NCBI GenBank assembly: GCA_942490925.1
Contig: CALNYX010000017.1
Location: 620,001 to 684,000, forward strand
DNA: 64,000 nt
Source of the DNA: CALNYX01 sp942490925
Lineage (GTDB): Bacteria; Chlamydiota; Chlamydiia; Chlamydiales; JAAKFR01
Reading direction: 5' to 3'
Positions 8,861-16,601 of this stretch are shown here, piece after piece. The notes under the pieces are model-generated. The model was given only the letters and a program-made list of their open reading frames with translations, was not told the origin of the DNA and made no database searches. Position 1 is the stretch's first letter, and each line of letters begins with the position of its first letter. Both the position numbers and the translations under genes were made by a program.

Positions 8861-9071
8861 TCAACGCTAAAAAGGTTGCTAGCGACAGTGCTTGTATGAC
8901 AGCACCAGCGCCAAGAAGATGCGTTGCTCCCTGTCCATAACCAGCCGCCATTAATGAAGCGCTTAAAACAAGCAGCGTTAAACTCACAACAAGTGTGACT
9001 TTCTTTTTCGTGCAGCACTCGGGCGCTCCCTCCACACATGATTGATAAATCGCTTTGACTCCCTCTAACAT
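8823..9071 (-). CDS. Small two-helix membrane protein, unknown function
   Basis: An 82-residue protein with a Cys-rich start (SCVEGAPECCTKKK) followed by two hydrophobic stretches, VTLVVSLTLLVLSASLMAAGY and LLGAGAVIQALSLATFLALIIL. A strong GGAGG lies four bases before the ATG, which is the main reason for accepting it as real. A close pair of hydrophobic helices separated by a short loop is the hallmark of chlamydial inclusion-membrane (Inc) proteins, so an Inc-like role is possible but unproven. It overlaps the end of acpS on the opposite strand and is divergent from trxB. Confidence 0.65.
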   Translation of the reverse strand: MLEGVKAIYQSCVEGAPECCTKKKVTLVVSLTLLVLSASLMAAGYGQGATHLLGAGAVIQALSLATFLALIILGVNSEAKPE

Positions 9072-9164
9072 AGAACCTCCGTTGTAAATTCAGCTCCATT
9101 TAACAACTCTTTATAAAATAAAAAAACCAAAAATATCATCGTGTATGCTATGGTGAGCCTCATT

Positions 9165-10112
9165 ATGACTAAAAAACACGACGTAATTATCATTGGATCT
9201 GGCCCTGCGGGCTACACTGCAGCGCTCTATGCAGCGCGGGCAAACCTTGCCCCTCTTCTCTATGAAGGTTTTTTCTCTGGACCTGCTGGTGGGCAGTTAA
9301 TGACCACTACGGATGTCGAAAACTACCCAGGCTTTCCAGAAGGTGTCACTGGCCCTGAACTCATGGACGCTTTTCGCAAACAGTGTGAACGGTTTGGAAC
9401 CAAGTTGCTGCGTGAAGATGTCACGGCTGTTGACTTGAGTAAACGCCCCTTCACTGTCTATGGCAAAAAAACGGAGGCGCTTTGCGACTCGCTGATCATT
9501 GCAACAGGCGCTACTGCCCAACGTCTGGACATCGAAGGTGGAGGCGAAGATGGCTTCTGGCAAAAAGGGGTCACAGCATGCGCCGTCTGTGATGGGGCCA
9601 TGCCGATCTTCCGCGATAAAGAGCTCTATGTCATCGGTGGAGGAGATTCCGCAGTTGAAGAGGCTACTTTTTTGACGAAGTATGGCTCTAAGGTCTATCT
9701 GGTACACCGTCGTGATGAGCTGCGCGCTTCTAAAATCATGGCTAAGCGCGCGATGAATCACCCTAAAGTTGAAATCCTCTGGGATAGCGTGATCACCAAA
9801 ATTGAAGGCGAAAAAGTTGTTGGCTCTGTCACGGTCAAAAATGTGAAGAGTGGTAAAGAGGAGAAGCGAGATGCTGCTGGTGTCTTCTTTGCTATTGGGC
9901 ACAAACCAAATACTGACTTTCTTTCAGGGCAACTACCTACAAATGAGCAGGGCTACTTGGTTGTTAAACCAGGAACAACCTATACAGATGTCGAAGGCGT
10001 TTTTGCATGTGGTGACGTGCAAGATCCTGTCTATCGCCAAGCAATTTCTGCTGCAGGTAGTGGTTGCATGGCAGCAATTGATGCTGAACGTTGGCTTGCG
10101 TCTCAAGAATGA
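9165..10112 (+). CDS. trxB: Thioredoxin-disulfide reductase
   Basis: TrxB is the FAD/NADPH enzyme that reduces thioredoxin. The protein begins TKKHDVIIIGSGPAGYTAALYAARA (FAD-binding GxGxxG), has the redox pair CAVC at residues 139-142, the NADPH-binding GGGDSAVEEA stretch and the C-terminal FAD motif VFACGDVQDP. The ATG at 9165 gives a 315-residue protein of normal length; an in-frame ATG eight codons upstream at 9141 is less likely. Its stop codon overlaps the start of the following outer-membrane gene (ATGA). In Chlamydia trxB also sits near acpS. Confidence 0.95.
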   Translation: MTKKHDVIIIGSGPAGYTAALYAARANLAPLLYEGFFSGPAGGQLMTTTDVENYPGFPEGVTGPELMDAFRKQCERFGTKLLREDVTAVDLSKRPFTVYGKKTEALCDSLIIATGATAQRLDIEGGGEDGFWQKGVTACAVCDGAMPIFRDKELYVIGGGDSAVEEATFLTKYGSKVYLVHRRDELRASKIMAKRAMNHPKVEILWDSVITKIEGEKVVGSVTVKNVKSGKEEKRDAAGVFFAIGHKPNTDFLSGQLPTNEQGYLVVKPGTTYTDVEGVFACGDVQDPVYRQAISAAGSGCMAAIDAERWLASQE

Positions 10113-10915
10113 AAAGGATTTGGATCCTCTTACTCTGCAGCTCACTCCACGCCATGAATTATCAACCATGGTTCAATCCCCTATTGGAGTTTCAAAGCAC
10201 CTCAGAGTATGAGTACCAATACTCCAAAACATTGCAATCTCCCCTTGGCAACTCAGAAAAAGCTTGCAACGAGAACTATGTCTCAACAAATTTGCAGGTA
10301 AGCCCTTGGCCCTACTGGGATGCGCAATTTGAGCTTGATTTGGCCGGCACGACGAGCGTGACATTCAACTTTGCAGCTTTCCAAGCTTTAGGGCGCTACC
10401 AATGGCTCGATGATACAGTCGGTGATGTCATGAGTTTAACAACGGGTGTGCATCTTCTGGTTCCAAGGGCGCTTCTGCTAGCAAATGACAGTTTCTACTA
10501 CGTTGGCCATGTAAACGTCGATTTTAATGTGGGGGTTGGAAAGGCTTTCTACTGTGGACAGAGTGATTGGCGCTCTCGCGTCTGGCTTTATGCTGGCTAT
10601 GGGGTTGCAAGTCAAGGCTCCCCCTGGTTTGACACCTATTTAGAATGGGATCAACGTATTTGCGAAAGATGGGTCTATTCGCTTACCTCCCGCTTCATTT
10701 ACGGCACAGGATCAAATAACATCAATCCTAATCTCCCTTTCCCTGGTTATGCTTCTCTCAACTTTCAAGCAATTAACCTCTTTATGACCCTCAGTTATTC
10801 GCTTCCAGCCTGTGGGACTTTCTCCCTATTTGGCACATACAATGTCCATGCACGCAACAGTCCCCTCCACTTCTATGGTGGTGGAGGCGTCCTGCAAATT
10901 CCATTCAGCCTTTAG
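10109..10915 (+). CDS. Predicted outer-membrane beta-barrel protein
   Basis: The 268-residue protein starts with a short signal peptide (KRIWILLLCSSLHA) and then consists of alternating aromatic and hydrophobic strands typical of a small outer-membrane barrel, such as FYYVGHVNVDFNVGVGKAF, SRVWLYAGYGVA and LNLFMTLSYSL-like stretches. The start codon overlaps the trxB stop as ATGA, so it is translationally coupled to trxB; an in-frame ATG 18 bases upstream is less plausible because it would precede the signal peptide. The last bases overlap the convergent pfp gene. No specific family is recognised. Confidence 0.7.
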   Translation: MKRIWILLLCSSLHAMNYQPWFNPLLEFQSTSEYEYQYSKTLQSPLGNSEKACNENYVSTNLQVSPWPYWDAQFELDLAGTTSVTFNFAAFQALGRYQWLDDTVGDVMSLTTGVHLLVPRALLLANDSFYYVGHVNVDFNVGVGKAFYCGQSDWRSRVWLYAGYGVASQGSPWFDTYLEWDQRICERWVYSLTSRFIYGTGSNNINPNLPFPGYASLNFQAINLFMTLSYSLPACGTFSLFGTYNVHARNSPLHFYGGGGVLQIPFSL

Positions 10916-12396
10916 ATGGGTATTGGAACATTCTGCTCCAGACGGAGGGTCATCGTTGATTCATTTGTCAGATGTGGCGGGCCAAAATATTGTGTTGGTC
11001 CTGGGAAACGGTAGTCATCGTTCAGAGCCCACTTAGCACGGTAGCTTGAAAAATGCTGGAAAGGCTCTGACTGGAGATCTACAAGTGCCTTTTTGATGAC
11101 TGGGATGGTTTTGCCTTGGCGCTGCTCCATGTGAAGCAATGATACAATCGGTACACCGCCAGCCTCCCAATCCTCGACGCGCTTGGTCAAATGACTGATC
11201 TGGCTCATGTAGCCTGTATAGCCGAGCTCTATGAGTACTGCAGCGTTGTATCCAAGCGCATAGGTGTAGTTAGCATCAAAATTGGAGGGGAAACCTGATC
11301 GTCCTTCATATCCAAAGAAATGGTAGATAGGCTGGAACTTCTCTTGAACTTTTGCTGGCAGTTTCTCTTTGACAAGCTGCGCTAACACTTTTTCTGTCTC
11401 GATATGAGAAACTTCCAAGTTGCCATGTGAATCATAGGTACCTTCAATTCCCTCAGGAATCTGCACCACTTCAAAAAGTCCCTCGGGAATCAAGATGACG
11501 TTGTAGTGCTTGCCTGCTTTAGCGCGTTTGGCAATCACGTCAGCGATCTGATCGACAATCTTAGAGAGCGGCTCCCCTTTGAGCTCTTCACTGATCAGTG
11601 TCATATTCGGATGGGTTTGCAAAGCGCACTCTAAGGTGACGTGCGAAGCACTCCGTCCCATAAGCTTGATAAAATGGGAGTACTTCCGCGCTGAAAGGGC
11701 ATCGCGCGCAATATTTCCGATGAGATTCGAGTAGATTTTAACCGCAGTATCAAAGCCGAAGGAGGTTTCGATCTGAGAGTTTTTAAGATCGCCGTCAATG
11801 GTTTTTGGCACTCCAATCACTTTTGTACGAACATCATGCGTCAGAAAGTACTCGGCAAGGAGCGCAGCATTTGTATTGGAGTCATCTCCACCAATGACCA
11901 CTAAGCCATTGAGCTGCAATTCGCGCGCTGTGTTTGCAACGGCACGAAACTGCTCATCTGTCTCGATCTTGGTGCGTCCCGATCCAATGAGGTCAAAGCC
12001 ACCTGTATTGCGGAAATTTTCTAGGAGCTCTGCCGTGATGGGAATCGATTGATTCTCAATGATTCCACTCGGACCATTTTTGAAGCCAATCAACTCATTT
12101 TGCTCATTGAGAAGCTTGAGAGCGTCAAATAGACCTGCTATGACATTATGGCCGCCTGGAGCTTGTCCTCCAGAGAGAATCACCCCAATTCGCATCTGGT
12201 TATGGGCTCGCCCTTGCATACCCATCTGAAGCTGCAAACTTTGCGTCTGTTTAGCCATGTGAGGGAAAAGGGCTTGAATCTCACTTGGCAACTCAACTGC
12301 TTGTTTCCTAATTGCCTCGAGAGTTTTCACTCCCTTTAGAATATTAGGTAGAGCGGGTTGATAGTGAATCCTCTCCTCTTGCAGTGCACTTTTCAT
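10912..12396 (-). CDS. pfp: Diphosphate-dependent phosphofructokinase (PFP)
   Basis: The enzyme interconverts fructose 6-phosphate and fructose 1,6-bisphosphate using pyrophosphate instead of ATP. Evidence is the opening SGGQAPGGHNV, the GGDDSNTNAAL loop in which the second Asp marks PPi use, and PKTIDGDLKN containing the catalytic TIDGD. It continues with LMGRSASHVTLE and the long-form C-terminal region PIYHFFGYEGR. At 494 residues it belongs to the long plant-beta/chlamydial type. Its 5' end overlaps the upstream hydrolase gene by 53 bases. The arrangement PFP plus hydrolase is the one I recall from C. trachomatis, where two pfk genes flank a hydrolase. Confidence 0.93.
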   Translation of the reverse strand: MKSALQEERIHYQPALPNILKGVKTLEAIRKQAVELPSEIQALFPHMAKQTQSLQLQMGMQGRAHNQMRIGVILSGGQAPGGHNVIAGLFDALKLLNEQNELIGFKNGPSGIIENQSIPITAELLENFRNTGGFDLIGSGRTKIETDEQFRAVANTARELQLNGLVVIGGDDSNTNAALLAEYFLTHDVRTKVIGVPKTIDGDLKNSQIETSFGFDTAVKIYSNLIGNIARDALSARKYSHFIKLMGRSASHVTLECALQTHPNMTLISEELKGEPLSKIVDQIADVIAKRAKAGKHYNVILIPEGLFEVVQIPEGIEGTYDSHGNLEVSHIETEKVLAQLVKEKLPAKVQEKFQPIYHFFGYEGRSGFPSNFDANYTYALGYNAAVLIELGYTGYMSQISHLTKRVEDWEAGGVPIVSLLHMEQRQGKTIPVIKKALVDLQSEPFQHFSSYRAKWALNDDYRFPGPTQYFGPPHLTNESTMTLRLEQNVPIPI

Positions 12397-13192
12397 CGAG
12401 TCCTCCTAGACACTTCTTAAACCAAGCCAAACTCTCTTGTACAGCTTCTTGGAAAACTTTTGAAGTCCCAAATTGATGTTCAGCATCTGGATAGGAGACA
12501 AAACGACTCTCAGCCTCTCGCTCTTCGCAGTGCATCTTATAGACTTGTTGATGCAAAAGCGAGACGGTTTGATCACTCTCACCATGCATATGCAGAAGTG
12601 GAATATGAGGAATATTTTCAACTGCCTGCGCTGCGCTCATCCGCGCAAATTGTTGACGAAACTCAGCATGCAGAGGGATCCCTTTGTAGGAGTCTAAGCT
12701 CTGCTTTAAATCACTTTTTAGGAATTCAGGATGTTGTGCCAAAAAGTCGCGTACCCAAAGTTCTCCACTAGCGACTGGCGCCCAGAGCACAAGGGATCTA
12801 ATTTCAGGAAAACGATTTGCCGCAAGAACACTGATCGCTCCACCAAGTGAAGAGCCAAAGATGCCGACACGCTCAGTATCAACCCCTTCTAGCTGACGTA
12901 CATACTCACAAACATTTACAGCATCGTCGATGAGGTCCTCTAGAGAGATTGAAGAGATTGTCCCTTCGCTATCTCCTGCACCCCGAAAATCAAAGCGAAG
13001 CGTTGCAATGCCAAGTTTAGCGAGCTGTTCAGCAAGCATGACATGTGAGCGGTTGGTTCCATGTTTACTACTTGCAAACCCGTGCATCACAATGACAATC
13101 GGTGGAGGCTCTGTGCAGTTTGTCGGCCTATGCAACACGCCAAATATCTTTTGCCCACCACTCTCAACAATGACCCACTCTCGGTTTTCCAT
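12344..13192 (-). CDS. Alpha/beta-hydrolase (esterase/acyl hydrolase type)
   Basis: A 282-residue alpha/beta-hydrolase with the full triad visible: oxyanion-hole stretch VMHGFASSKHG, nucleophile elbow GSSLGG (Ser in G-x-S-x-G), acid in HGESDQTVS and histidine in DAEHQF. The LRFDFRGAGDSEG segment is typical of the family. Substrate unknown. The ORF runs 53 bases into pfp, and the last 18 or so residues look unconserved. Upstream is a 258-base gap that separates it from a divergent host-directed gene cluster. Confidence 0.85.
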   Translation of the reverse strand: MENREWVIVESGGQKIFGVLHRPTNCTEPPPIVIVMHGFASSKHGTNRSHVMLAEQLAKLGIATLRFDFRGAGDSEGTISSISLEDLIDDAVNVCEYVRQLEGVDTERVGIFGSSLGGAISVLAANRFPEIRSLVLWAPVASGELWVRDFLAQHPEFLKSDLKQSLDSYKGIPLHAEFRQQFARMSAAQAVENIPHIPLLHMHGESDQTVSLLHQQVYKMHCEEREAESRFVSYPDAEHQFGTSKVFQEAVQESLAWFKKCLGGLDEKCTARGEDSLSTRST

Positions 13193-13450
13193 ACGTACGC
13201 TCCTATTAGGGTGAACACTGTAGAGGCTTAATCCAAATTTGTCGATCTAAAAACATGAGTAATGCCACATGCTTCTGCAGCCAGCATCGAATTCACTCAG
13301 TGCACAACTACATCTATATACCCCTAATGTCTGCAAGAGCACTTTTTTTCAAGATCTCAAATTCAGCATTAATTCAGAGTTATTGTAACATGCAGTCTAT
13401 CATATGATTAAGCTTTCCTAAAACGTTTTTAATCCATTACACTACTTAGC
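13193..13450. other. Intergenic spacer between divergent genes
   Basis: This 258-base AT-rich spacer lies between the divergent hydrolase and the 13451 gene. It must carry promoters for both. A TATAAT-like candidate near the right end is TTACAC at about 13435-13440, but no convincing -35 partner is clear. No ORF with a ribosome site, no RNA fold and no repeat were seen. Confidence 0.4.
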
Positions 13451-13915
13451 ATGAAACTCGCTCAAGCAGCCATCAGTGCTACAGCTAACGGGGTCATAAT
13501 CCTCTCAACAATCAGGATGTTGCGCGAGCACCTTCCCAACGATCGTTCACTTGCTTTGTTAGCAGCTCCCTTCACCTTTATGCCTCTAACACTTCCTACA
13601 GTACAGCTGAGTCGATTCAAACAAATAGCCTATGTCGGAGCTGTTGCCAATCTTGCTACAAAATATTTTAACGTCCCCACGCCAGTTCAACTTATGCTTT
13701 CTAGCGGAGCTACTTTTATGAGCAACAGCCTCGTAACTTTTGTTGCACGCAACGCGCTAAAGGCCACTGGAGGAAATCTTCAAGCCTTTGACCAAGGCTC
13801 TCCGGTTGCTTATGGGTGTGCCCTCCTGCTCAGCTCATCCCTAACCGAGCTCATCATGATTACAGCTTGTGTCTCGTCGATTATTTTTGTCATTCTTCCC
13901 GAGGCCAGAAGATGA
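13451..13915 (+). CDS. Hydrophobic membrane protein, first gene of the RING/SNARE island
   Basis: A 154-residue protein that is hydrophobic along nearly its whole length, with four or five candidate membrane helices (for example LALLAAPFTFMPLTLP, IAYVGAVANLATKYF, AYGCALLLSSSL and LIMITACVSSIIFVILP). The N-terminus SATANGVIILSTI could be another helix. No family is recognised. Its stop codon overlaps the start of the RING-finger gene (ATGA), so the two are co-translated. The downstream protein has a hydrophobic region of similar length and composition, which suggests related membrane parts. Confidence 0.6.
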   Translation: MKLAQAAISATANGVIILSTIRMLREHLPNDRSLALLAAPFTFMPLTLPTVQLSRFKQIAYVGAVANLATKYFNVPTPVQLMLSSGATFMSNSLVTFVARNALKATGGNLQAFDQGSPVAYGCALLLSSSLTELIMITACVSSIIFVILPEARR

Positions 13916-14616
13916 CCTGTCCCGTTTGCATTGAGCCTATTATAGAGGGAGAGTCAACGTATACGCATCCAGATGGTGGAGAGAAGCACCCTTTTCATCG
14001 CAGCTGCATACTTCCCTGGATAGTCATAAATTCTAGCTGCCCTACATGCCGTGTTCACCTTTCGCGCACCTCAATCTACTCTCGGTATGATCGGATCAAC
14101 ATTGTGATACGCACACTCCTTATGAATAGCGCTTCAGTTACTGTTGTTTCATTCATGAGCTTGTACACCTTTTCCCAAATCTCAATTGCCATGGCTCCTG
14201 ATTTCACTGAAAATAACCCCCTCACACTCATTGCTTCTGCTCTTATGGCACAAACTCAGCTCAACCCTCGACCCCTCTCAAGGCCCCGTATTGAACAACA
14301 TCTCCAGACAGCTTTTACCTTTACGCTCCTGAGCTTAACCTCTATCGCTTTAGACAGGCCAGATGCAGCTGACATATTGAGAGCGATGACATGGGTACCC
14401 CTGAGCAACCTTGCCATCATGGGAACACGGCAGCTGCTTAGTAGCCTTAATGAGGAGATTCAAGAGACCGCTGTAGGAGTTATTCTGGCAAATACCGTCA
14501 TTTTGACCACCCAGTCAGCTATCGGCAATCTCCCCCTCTACCAAGTCTATTTTTTAATTACCCTGATAGGGACAGTTATCGCTACAGCCTTCTCCACTCT
14601 GAGACAGCTTAGCTAA
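13912..14616 (+). CDS. RING-finger membrane protein (candidate E3 ubiquitin-ligase effector)
   Basis: The 234-residue protein begins immediately with a RING-H2-like module: C3-P-V-C6, then H26-P-F-H29-R-S-C32, ILPW, and C43-P-T-C46-R. The ILPW before the last pair is the E2-contact pattern of eukaryotic RING ligases (C-I-x-P-W). The position equivalent to the third zinc ligand is E24 (E-K-H), with H19 nearby as a substitute. After residue 60 come about five hydrophobic helices. RING domains recruit ubiquitin-charged E2 enzymes, which bacteria lack, so a host target is the natural inference. The start is fixed by the ATGA overlap with the upstream gene and by the RING beginning at residue 3. 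Confidence 0.75.
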   Translation: MTCPVCIEPIIEGESTYTHPDGGEKHPFHRSCILPWIVINSSCPTCRVHLSRTSIYSRYDRINIVIRTLLMNSASVTVVSFMSLYTFSQISIAMAPDFTENNPLTLIASALMAQTQLNPRPLSRPRIEQHLQTAFTFTLLSLTSIALDRPDAADILRAMTWVPLSNLAIMGTRQLLSSLNEEIQETAVGVILANTVILTTQSAIGNLPLYQVYFLITLIGTVIATAFSTLRQLS

Positions 14617-14732
14617 CCTAAAGTCCTAAAATTGCCTCTCCTTCACGTCTTTATATAATCTTTATTTTAATAGTATGGGTTTAATTATATATATGATAAA
14701 ATTTATGTATAAATAAACGGAGGGTAACAATT

Positions 14733-15146
14733 ATGTCTAGTTCAGCAAGTTCCAACCAACGCTTAGCCGATGTCCAGGAGCAAGTAGATCAAGTCGTTGA
14801 TATCATGAGCAACAATACAAACAGGCTGCTAAAGCGTGATACCGCGATGCAACCAGGCGGATCTGGTGGTGGAATTGATCCTGATGCCCTCAATAGACTT
14901 CAAGAAAATGCTGAGCGTTTTAAGGCTACTAGAAGTACCCACCGACGAACTCAAAGGCAAGCTTACCGTCTCACAGTCATATTCATGGCTGCGGTGCTTA
15001 GCGGGCTTGCCCTTCTAGGAACGGGCTTGGCGGCGCACTTCGGAGGCTTTCCACTCTCAGCTCCAGGTACGCATGCATTAATCGGTGTCGGAGCAGGACT
15101 TGCTGGATTAGCTGTTCTTACAATGATTAAGAATTGTTGCAGGTAG
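14733..15146 (+). CDS. Synaptobrevin/VAMP-like R-SNARE mimic with two-helix membrane anchor
   Basis: Residues 10-36 read like the N-terminal half of a VAMP SNARE motif: QRLADVQEQVDQVVDIM, then NRLLKRD. Aligned with human VAMP2 from memory, heptad layers -7 to +1 fall on L11, V14, V18, V21, M25, N28, L32, R35 and M39, so the zero-layer arginine is kept. Layers +3 to +6 are L53, L56, A60 and F63 (LNRLQENAERF). Between the halves is an extra seven-residue, glycine-rich stretch (GGSGGG), exactly one heptad. A basic linker (HRRTQRQAYR) leads into a helix at about 80-103 and a second at about 108-130. A GGAGGG ribosome site lies eight bases before the ATG. A host-membrane-fusion effector is inferred. 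Confidence 0.85.
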   Translation: MSSSASSNQRLADVQEQVDQVVDIMSNNTNRLLKRDTAMQPGGSGGGIDPDALNRLQENAERFKATRSTHRRTQRQAYRLTVIFMAAVLSGLALLGTGLAAHFGGFPLSAPGTHALIGVGAGLAGLAVLTMIKNCCR

Positions 15147-15157
15147 TAGCGAAGAGA

Positions 15158-15231
15158 TAGCGGCAGTCGGACTCGAACCAACGACCCACGGATTATGATT
15201 CCGTTGCTCTAACCAACTGAGCTATGCCGCC
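15158..15231 (-). tRNA. tRNA-Met(CAU), elongator type
   Basis: On the minus strand the sequence folds as a cloverleaf: acceptor GGCGGCA paired with TGCCGCT (a terminal G-U pair), D-arm GCTCAGTTGGTTAGAGC, anticodon stem ACGGA/TCCGT closing the loop ATCATAA with anticodon CAT, variable GGGTC and the T-arm with GTTCGAGTC. CCA is not encoded. CAT can be elongator Met or lysidine-modified Ile2; overall it looks more like elongator Met, but the distinction is not certain. Confidence 0.9.
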
Positions 15232-15235
15232 ATAC

Positions 15236-15268
15236 AACAAACGTCTATTCTTAGAATAGACGTTTGTT
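15236..15268 (-). terminator. Perfect 15-bp palindrome between the two tRNA genes
   Basis: Arms AACAAACGTCTATTC (15236-15250) and its exact complement (15254-15268) enclose a three-base loop. It lies between the two tRNA genes, both on the minus strand, two bases downstream of the 15271 end of the initiator tRNA. No T-tract follows, so it could be an RNA-processing hairpin, a weak terminator or a protein-binding palindrome. Confidence 0.6.
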
Positions 15269-15270
15269 AT

Positions 15271-15343
15271 TAGCGGGAGAAGGATTCGAACCTCCGACCT
15301 TTGGGTTATGAGCCCAACGAGCTGACCACTGCTCCATCCCGCG
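15271..15343 (-). tRNA. Initiator tRNA-fMet(CAU)
   Basis: Read on the minus strand the gene starts CGCGGGATGGAGCAG. The anticodon arm is TTGGG-CTCATAA-CCCAA, with the run of three G:C pairs that marks initiator tRNAs and anticodon CAT. Position 1 is C and cannot pair with the U at position 72, the unpaired 1-72 feature of bacterial initiators. The T-arm GGTTCGAATCC is standard and CCA is not encoded. The 5' part of this gene overlaps the last codons of the waaA reading frame. Confidence 0.93.
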
Positions 15344-16547
15344 ATAAGGTAGAGACTCTACTACAGCCCCTGCTTTTGATGCAACCATATGTTTTATCAA
15401 GAGCTCCAGCTGATTCCAAAATAAGTTTTTTTCCTTGCTCGCCCATTGCAAAACGTTTCTTAGAGTTGTCAATAAGCTCGCTAACTGTTTCAAGCAGGTC
15501 TTCGGGATTTACTTGCTGACCTGCTTGGTAACGCTTCATGAGGTCAACAAGATCGGGTTGTGTTTGCATGTGTGGTCCATACAAAACAGGAACGCCATAG
15601 AAGGCTGGCTCTAAAATATTATGACCGCCAACTTTGGCTGTTAAACTGCCACCAACGAAAGCGAGATCTGAGCGCTGATAACACTTTTTCAAAACGCCCA
15701 TCGCATCGACAAGAATCACGGAGCAGGTTTCAAAACTAGCATCTTCACTATACCGACCGTAGTTGATGCCGGCTTTTTGAAGCATTTTTGCAACTTCATC
15801 AAATCGCTCAGGGTGGCGCGGTACAAGGTAGGTTTTAACGGGCAATTTTTGTAGCAGTGGAATCCAAATCTTCTCTTCAGGATCATGTGTCGAGCCTAGC
15901 GTGAGAACAAAATGGTTATCGGTGCGCTCGATAGGTTGTTCTTTATGGCCATCAAGCTTGAGATTGCCTGTGACTGTGAGCTTCTCTTCGGGAATACCGA
16001 GTTGCATAAAGCGCTCTTTGTAGAGCTCGCCTTGGACACAAAAATGGTCGATTGGATGGAGCAGATACTTAGCGATGATGGGCATTTTCTTGTAGCGGGC
16101 AAAGGTGCGGGCTGAGAGCTTCCCATTAACGACGATCACTTTTGGCGCTACACTTTGAAAGTGGTACCAGAAATCGGTCTCGGTCAGAATCACCAGGTCA
16201 GGAGAGACTCGTTTGACAATCGGACGAATAAGATAGGGTAGATCAAAGGGTAGGTAGACATGCCAATCGGCTGGGATATTTTTTTTCCCTTCAGCATGTC
16301 CTGTTGCTGTTGTTGTTGATAGCAGGATCTGTGCCCCACCTTTCAACTTCCAGGCGAGTGGTGCAACGGCTTTTGTTTCACCAAGCGAAACGGCGTGGAT
16401 CCAGATGAGTGGGCCTGTTTTCTCAATTTTGGGAAAGCCGATGCCTAGGCGTTGTAAGAAGTTTGAGCGATACTTTTTCTTCCACATCTTGGGCAACATG
16501 CAAAGGGCATAGAGATGAAGGACTAGGGTGTAGAAAAAACGAAACAC
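15306..16547 (-). CDS. waaA: 3-deoxy-D-manno-octulosonic acid (Kdo) transferase
   Basis: WaaA adds Kdo to lipid A in the inner membrane and in chlamydiae is multifunctional. The protein has the N-terminal membrane anchor FYTLVLHLYALCMLP, IWIHAVSLGETKAV, LSTTTATGHAEGKK, the donor-site stretch LTLGSTHDPEE and FVGGSLTAKVGGHNILEPAFYGVPVLYGPH, all typical GT30 motifs. A GTG start at 16547 with AGGAG four bases upstream is chosen; the in-frame ATG at 16703 would add 52 residues translated from a hairpin region. The reading frame has no stop until TAA inside the anticodon loop of tRNA-fMet, so about 25 C-terminal residues look extra. leuS lies upstream, as in Chlamydia. Confidence 0.9.
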   Translation of the reverse strand: MFRFFYTLVLHLYALCMLPKMWKKKYRSNFLQRLGIGFPKIEKTGPLIWIHAVSLGETKAVAPLAWKLKGGAQILLSTTTATGHAEGKKNIPADWHVYLPFDLPYLIRPIVKRVSPDLVILTETDFWYHFQSVAPKVIVVNGKLSARTFARYKKMPIIAKYLLHPIDHFCVQGELYKERFMQLGIPEEKLTVTGNLKLDGHKEQPIERTDNHFVLTLGSTHDPEEKIWIPLLQKLPVKTYLVPRHPERFDEVAKMLQKAGINYGRYSEDASFETCSVILVDAMGVLKKCYQRSDLAFVGGSLTAKVGGHNILEPAFYGVPVLYGPHMQTQPDLVDLMKRYQAGQQVNPEDLLETVSELIDNSKKRFAMGEQGKKLILESAGALDKTYGCIKSRGCSRVSTLSRDGAVVSSLGS

Positions 16548-16601
16548 TAGACTCCTTGTGTAATTAGCTTTGCTTGAAAAAATTGATGATTTTTGAGCAG
16601 A

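Noticed and set aside
9297..9902. 201-codon open frame on the minus strand inside trxB
   Set aside because: It is antisense to a clearly conserved enzyme, has no ribosome site and no family pattern; an artefact of codon use in trxB.
15251..15493. 80-codon frame across the initiator tRNA and waaA end
   Set aside because: It covers a tRNA gene and the waaA C-terminus in another frame, without a ribosome site.
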